This document shows, one piece after another, positions 60,358 to 64,000 of a stretch of 64,000 bases of DNA. The notes under the pieces are model-generated. The model saw only the letters and a list, made by a program, of their open reading frames with translations, was not told the origin of the DNA and searched no databases. Numbering within the stretch: the first letter of the stretch is position 1; each line of letters opens with the position of its first letter. Origin of the DNA: Bacteroidota bacterium (GTDB lineage Bacteria > Bacteroidota > Bacteroidia > Flavobacteriales_E > Vicingaceae); assembly GCA_016183805.1 (NCBI GenBank), contig JACPDX010000082.1:1-64000 (forward strand), written 5' to 3'. The translations under genes and the position numbers were made by a program.

Positions 60358-61571
60358 TAGCTCGGTTTATGGAACTTTTTCTTAGAATTAAATTTCTTTT
60401 TTTGAAATGAAGGTCTTTTCGTTGGGTCGTATTTTGGACCTTCATCAAAACCTTCGGGCAAAGCTATTTTTGGGACTTCTTTTTCAATCAATTTTTCAAT
60501 TTTCGCGAAATCGTAACATTGTTCAGCATTAATAAAAGTCAAAGCCACACCTTTGTTATCTCCTCTGGCAGTTCGCCCAATTCGGTGAACATAATCTTCT
60601 TCATCTCTAGGAACTTCGTAGTTGATAACCAAATTTATTCCTTTGATATCAATACCACGGGCTAAAATATCGGTAGCTACCAACACCCTGATTTTTTTGT
60701 TGGTAAAATCGAGTAAAATCTGTTCTCGTTCTTTTTGTTCTAAATCCGATTGAATTCCTTTTGCCTGAATGCCAACTCGCGATAATGCCATGGTAATTTC
60801 TTTTACCATTATTTTTTTACCTGTAAAAATCAATACGTGTTCAAAATTGGTTTTGGTAAGGATGGATTTAATTAAAGCAATTTTTTGTCCATCATGAACC
60901 AAATAAGCACCTTGTTTAATGCCCTCGTTGGGTTTTGATATGGCAATGTTTATCGTAGTCGGCTCATGCAACAATTTATTGGCTAAAAATCTAATTTTTG
61001 GTGGAAATGTAGCCGAAAACATAAGGTTTTGACGTTTTTTTGGAAGCTTCTCCGCAATTTTCATGATGTCTTCATTAAAACCCATGTCCAACATACGGTC
61101 TGCTTCATCTAAAATAAAATGTTTTACGCCAGAAGTATCAAAATAACCCATGTTGAGGTGCGACATAAATCGACCAGGCGTACAAACAATAATATCGGCA
61201 CCAGTTAACAATGCTTTTTTTTCTGACTCAAAACTTTGTCCATCTCCACCACCATAAATAGCAATAGAAGTGGCATTGGTAAAATAGCTTAATCCTTCAA
61301 TTTGTTGGTCAATTTGAATGGCTAATTCCCTAGTTGGTACAATTACTATGGTATTTACTTTGCCGTGAGAAGGGTTTTTACAGATTTCATTTAGGATAGG
61401 AAGCACAAAAGCGGCAGTTTTTCCTGTACCAGTTTGTGCACAAGCAATTACATCTTTTTGTAGCATTATTGCTGGTATAGCCTGTTCTTGAATTGGGGTG
61501 GGAGAATTAAATCCCATAGCATCTAAGGCTTCTAATACTTGAGGTTCAAAGCCGAGTTCGTTAAAATTCAT
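60357..61571 (-). CDS. DEAD-box ATP-dependent RNA helicase (RhlE-like)
   Basis: The 404-residue protein has the full DEAD-box set: the Q motif (FNSPTPIQEQAIPAI), AQTGTGKTAAF, PTRELAIQID, FILDEADRMLDMGF, SATFPP, LVATDILARGIDI and YVHRIGRTARGD. The C-terminal 35 residues are basic (KKKFNSKKKFHKPS), as in RhlE-like proteins that act on rRNA or mRNA. Length is typical. It has its own -7 box upstream. Confidence 0.95.
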   Translation of the reverse strand: MNFNELGFEPQVLEALDAMGFNSPTPIQEQAIPAIMLQKDVIACAQTGTGKTAAFVLPILNEICKNPSHGKVNTIVIVPTRELAIQIDQQIEGLSYFTNATSIAIYGGGDGQSFESEKKALLTGADIIVCTPGRFMSHLNMGYFDTSGVKHFILDEADRMLDMGFNEDIMKIAEKLPKKRQNLMFSATFPPKIRFLANKLLHEPTTINIAISKPNEGIKQGAYLVHDGQKIALIKSILTKTNFEHVLIFTGKKIMVKEITMALSRVGIQAKGIQSDLEQKEREQILLDFTNKKIRVLVATDILARGIDIKGINLVINYEVPRDEEDYVHRIGRTARGDNKGVALTFINAEQCYDFAKIEKLIEKEVPKIALPEGFDEGPKYDPTKRPSFQKKKFNSKKKFHKPS

Positions 61572-61607
61572 ATTGTTGAAAGTTTGAGGTATTTTGTTAC
61601 TTGCCTA

Positions 61608-61615
61608 CAAAAATA
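61608..61615 (-). promoter_or_regulatory. -7 box TATTTTTG for the RNA helicase gene
   Basis: TATTTTTG on the minus strand fits TAnnTTTG and lies 37 bp before the helicase ATG. No -33 TTG was found. Confidence 0.45.
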
Positions 61616-61700
61616 GTTTAAATAATTTGATGCTTTATTCATAATAGTAAGGCCTTCAAAAGCTTACGCAAGTCATTTTTACATTTTTGATTTTATACAA

Positions 61701-63773
61701 CTATTGTTTCACCACTTTATAAACGTTATTGATGTTTTCTTCATTTAATTTTAACAAATAAACGCCTTTACTTTCTTTACTTAAATCAACTATTATGTTG
61801 TTGGTAGTAGTTTTTCCAGTATCAACAATTCTTCCTTCAATAGTAGTTAGGGTATAGTTAATAACCGAATTGCTGTTAGGTAAATTAATGGTTACCATTC
61901 CGTTTGTCGGGGTTGGATAAATTGAAACATTAGTATTTGCTATTTCTTTTACATTAACTCCAGTTACATTCTCACACATCGAAGTATCTGAACAACTACC
62001 GACTGTAATTTCTACAGCATAGTTTCCATTTATATTTGCTGTAAAATTTTGTGAGGTTTCAGAAGTAATTATGGCATTTCCATTATTGCAATCTAACCAT
62101 TGGTAACTTGCTCCCGCTTGGTTAGCTGTTAGTGTTGGTGCTAAACTATTGTTAATAGTTACATCTATCGTTGCTTCAATTGTTAAATTAGTAGTTACTG
62201 TACTGTCACAACCGTTTGAGCCTATTAATACATCGGTATAAATTCCTGTCGCGTTGTAAGTGTTTGTTCCAACTGTTACAGAGAACCCTTCACATTCCAC
62301 CAAGGTTTGTGAACCAGTATCCGCCTGAATGGTTAAATCGGTTGTTACAATTGAATCACAACCGTTTGAGCCCATTAATACATCTGTGTAAACACCTGTT
62401 GTGTTGTATGTATTTGTTCCTACACTTATAGAAAATCCTGCACATTCTGCAAATGTTTGAGTGCTTGAGGTGGGTTGTATAATGGTTAGGTTTAAGGTAA
62501 CCAAACTATCACAACCATTTGCTGCACCATCAATTATATTGAAAGTAGCAGTATTATTATTCGCTGTGTAAGTAGTTCCGTTTATCCAAGTGTATGAATT
62601 ACACGCTGTTTGCACATCTGTTTCTGTACTTGGTACACAATACTGGTACTTAAATACTGTTCCTACATTTGCAGTACCACCAGTATATGTCATACCATAC
62701 ACAAAAGTGCCGTCAGAAATCAATGAGCCAAGAGGATCACTTCCGTTAGTTGCTGCTGCAAAATCTATCAATTTGGTATAACCAGTTCCATCGGTTTGTA
62801 TTTTAAAAAGGGTGCCCCTATTGTTTGTGCCACCAATCCATGTCATTCCAAATAAAAAAATACCGTCAGAAATCAATTTACCTTCTGGAATACCTCCGTT
62901 AGTTGTTCCTGCAAAATCCAATAACTTAGTATAACCAGTTCCATCGGGTAAAATTTTAAAAATGGTGCCCAAATTGTTTGTGCCACCATAATTTGTCATT
63001 CCATACAGAAATGTGCCGTCATAAATTAATGAGCTACGAGGATTTTTTCCATTTGTTGTTCCTTCAAAATCTAGTAATTTGGCATAGTTAGTTCCGTCTG
63101 GTAATATTTTAAAAAGAGTACCCATATTGTTTGTGCCACCATTGTAAGTAAAACCATACAAAAAAGTGCCATCAGAAATCAATTCGCCGAAAGGCGTGTT
63201 ACCATTAGTTGTTCCTGCAAAATCCAATAACTTGGTATAACCAGTTCCATCGGGTAAAATTTTAAAAAGGGTGCCTAAATTGTTTGTGCCACCTTTCGAT
63301 GCCATACCATACAAAAAAGTGCCGTCATAAAACAATGAGCCATAAGGTTCCATTCCATTAGTTGCTCCCACAAAATCTAGTAATTTGACATAACCAGTTC
63401 CATCAGGTAAAATTTTAAAAAGAGTTCCCTTATTGCTTGTGCCACCAAGCCTTGTCATTCCATACAAAAAAGTACCGTCAGAAATCAATGAGCCAGTAGG
63501 TTTACGGCCAGTAGTTGCTGCAAAATCTAATAATTTGACATAACCAGTTCCATCAGGTAAAATTTTAAAAAGAGTACCTAAACTGCCAGTGCCACCACCA
63601 CTGGTCATTCCATACAAAAAAGTGCCATCAGAAATCAATGAGCCATATGGATTCATGCCGTTAGTAGTTACAAAATCCAACAATTTGGTGTATTGTGCGT
63701 AGGTAGCAGTTGGTAACAAGCAATTGGTAAATAGTAAAAATAGTGTTGTAATAAAAGTTGTTGACTTTTTCAT
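61701..63773 (-). CDS. T9SS type A secreted protein with a seven-repeat propeller-like domain
   Basis: The 690-residue protein has a signal peptide (1-26). Seven repeats of about 51 residues (about 30-385) each contain GTLFKILPDGTGYTKLLDF or a variant and ISDGTFLYGMT; I recall this family as the GloVer tandem repeat. Three Thr-rich modules with CDSIVTTDLTI follow. A type A T9SS sorting domain closes the protein (IYPTPTNGMVTINLPNSNSV to YKVVKQ). Seven repeats suit a beta-propeller. The DNA repeats are about 155 bp each and still very similar, suggesting recent expansion. It starts 2 bp after the partial gene upstream. Confidence 0.88.
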   Translation of the reverse strand: MKKSTTFITTLFLLFTNCLLPTATYAQYTKLLDFVTTNGMNPYGSLISDGTFLYGMTSGGGTGSLGTLFKILPDGTGYVKLLDFAATTGRKPTGSLISDGTFLYGMTRLGGTSNKGTLFKILPDGTGYVKLLDFVGATNGMEPYGSLFYDGTFLYGMASKGGTNNLGTLFKILPDGTGYTKLLDFAGTTNGNTPFGELISDGTFLYGFTYNGGTNNMGTLFKILPDGTNYAKLLDFEGTTNGKNPRSSLIYDGTFLYGMTNYGGTNNLGTIFKILPDGTGYTKLLDFAGTTNGGIPEGKLISDGIFLFGMTWIGGTNNRGTLFKIQTDGTGYTKLIDFAAATNGSDPLGSLISDGTFVYGMTYTGGTANVGTVFKYQYCVPSTETDVQTACNSYTWINGTTYTANNNTATFNIIDGAANGCDSLVTLNLTIIQPTSSTQTFAECAGFSISVGTNTYNTTGVYTDVLMGSNGCDSIVTTDLTIQADTGSQTLVECEGFSVTVGTNTYNATGIYTDVLIGSNGCDSTVTTNLTIEATIDVTINNSLAPTLTANQAGASYQWLDCNNGNAIITSETSQNFTANINGNYAVEITVGSCSDTSMCENVTGVNVKEIANTNVSIYPTPTNGMVTINLPNSNSVINYTLTTIEGRIVDTGKTTTNNIIVDLSKESKGVYLLKLNEENINNVYKVVKQ

Positions 63774-63775
63774 AA

Positions 63776-64000
63776 TTATCTTATTTCATCAATTAATTTT
63801 TTTGCGTGAATTTCGACATTTTTTACTGATTTTTCTTTTGCTTCATCAGAATAGTTTGCTATTTCGTGCGAATAAATGGTAGTTAAGTAATTCATTTTGC
63901 AAAAGTTAGCCAAGCCTTTAAACGGAAAAACAATTTTTTCTACAACGTCCTCTGGATAGTCCTTACTTGAACTTCCGGTAGTAAATGATACAATAATTTT
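63776..64000 (-). CDS. Partial flavodoxin-like / NAD(P)H oxidoreductase-like gene (5' end outside window)
   Basis: The minus strand is open from the window edge to TAA at 63776-63778 and gives 74 codons: KIIVSFTTGSSSKDYPEDVV, then FPFKGLANFCKMNYLT and a helical end (AKKLIDEIR). This resembles the C-terminal half of quinone-reductase-like flavodoxin-fold proteins (flavodoxin_2), but the N-terminal part with the flavin site is missing, so the call is tentative. It ends 2 bp before the propeller gene's ATG. Confidence 0.55.
   Translation of the reverse strand, partial: KIIVSFTTGSSSKDYPEDVVEKIVFPFKGLANFCKMNYLTTIYSHEIANYSDEAKEKSVKNVEIHAKKLIDEIR

Noticed and set aside
61701-63773. CRISPR-like array from the regular DNA repeats
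   Set aside because: The repeats are about 155 bp, in frame and code for a propeller protein; there are no short conserved repeats with unique spacers.

Overview
The window looks like chromosomal DNA of an AT-rich member of the Bacteroidota, probably close to Flavobacteriales. The evidence is T9SS type A and type B C-terminal sorting domains (genes at 24133-25906, 61701-63773 and 15894-19328), SprB-like and gliding-associated repeats, DUF6443-type RHS proteins, promoters of the TAnnTTTG class, and housekeeping genes typical of the phylum. No rRNA, complete tRNA or CRISPR array was found.

Layout. 1-1035: end of an accessory segment with a tyrosine recombinase cut by the window edge and a transposase-like fragment. 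1312-3753: a secreted beta-helix protein. 3985-15228: a tightly packed minus-strand operon for a type II secretion / type IV pilus-like machine: pseudopilins, prepilin peptidase, GspE ATPase, secretin, GspL/M/C-like inner-membrane proteins and GspF, plus an FN3-like lipoprotein and a MORN protein. gspE is split by a frameshift, and the LytTR gene just upstream carries a nonsense codon, so the locus may be decaying. 15894-35649: large surface or secreted proteins (SBBP propeller with T9SS type B tail, RHS-like shells, a frameshifted T9SS type A protein), with LytTR regulators beside them.

35700-39930 is the most unusual part. Two ~685-bp noncoding direct repeats each carry inverted repeats and end in the 3' half of a tRNA-Phe-like gene followed by a terminator. 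Between them lie a GIY-YIG nuclease gene, a decayed second copy of it, an interrupted third tRNA fragment, an IS1-family transposase with a fragment of a second one, a LytTR gene with a readable promoter, and a truncated fibre-like gene. It reads as a tRNA-associated integration or recombination hot spot.

39985-64000 is core genome: PhoH, OmpA lipoprotein, Ffh, FolD, RarA, AsmA-like, a pseudouridine synthase, MetRS, LD-carboxypeptidase, YraN, radical SAM, RhlE-like helicase, and a T9SS propeller protein. Its intergenic gaps carry several different families of palindromic repeats, two of which run into coding ends (folD and the AsmA-like gene).

All functions are inferred by reading the sequence. 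No database search was run, so family assignments from memory are marked as such.
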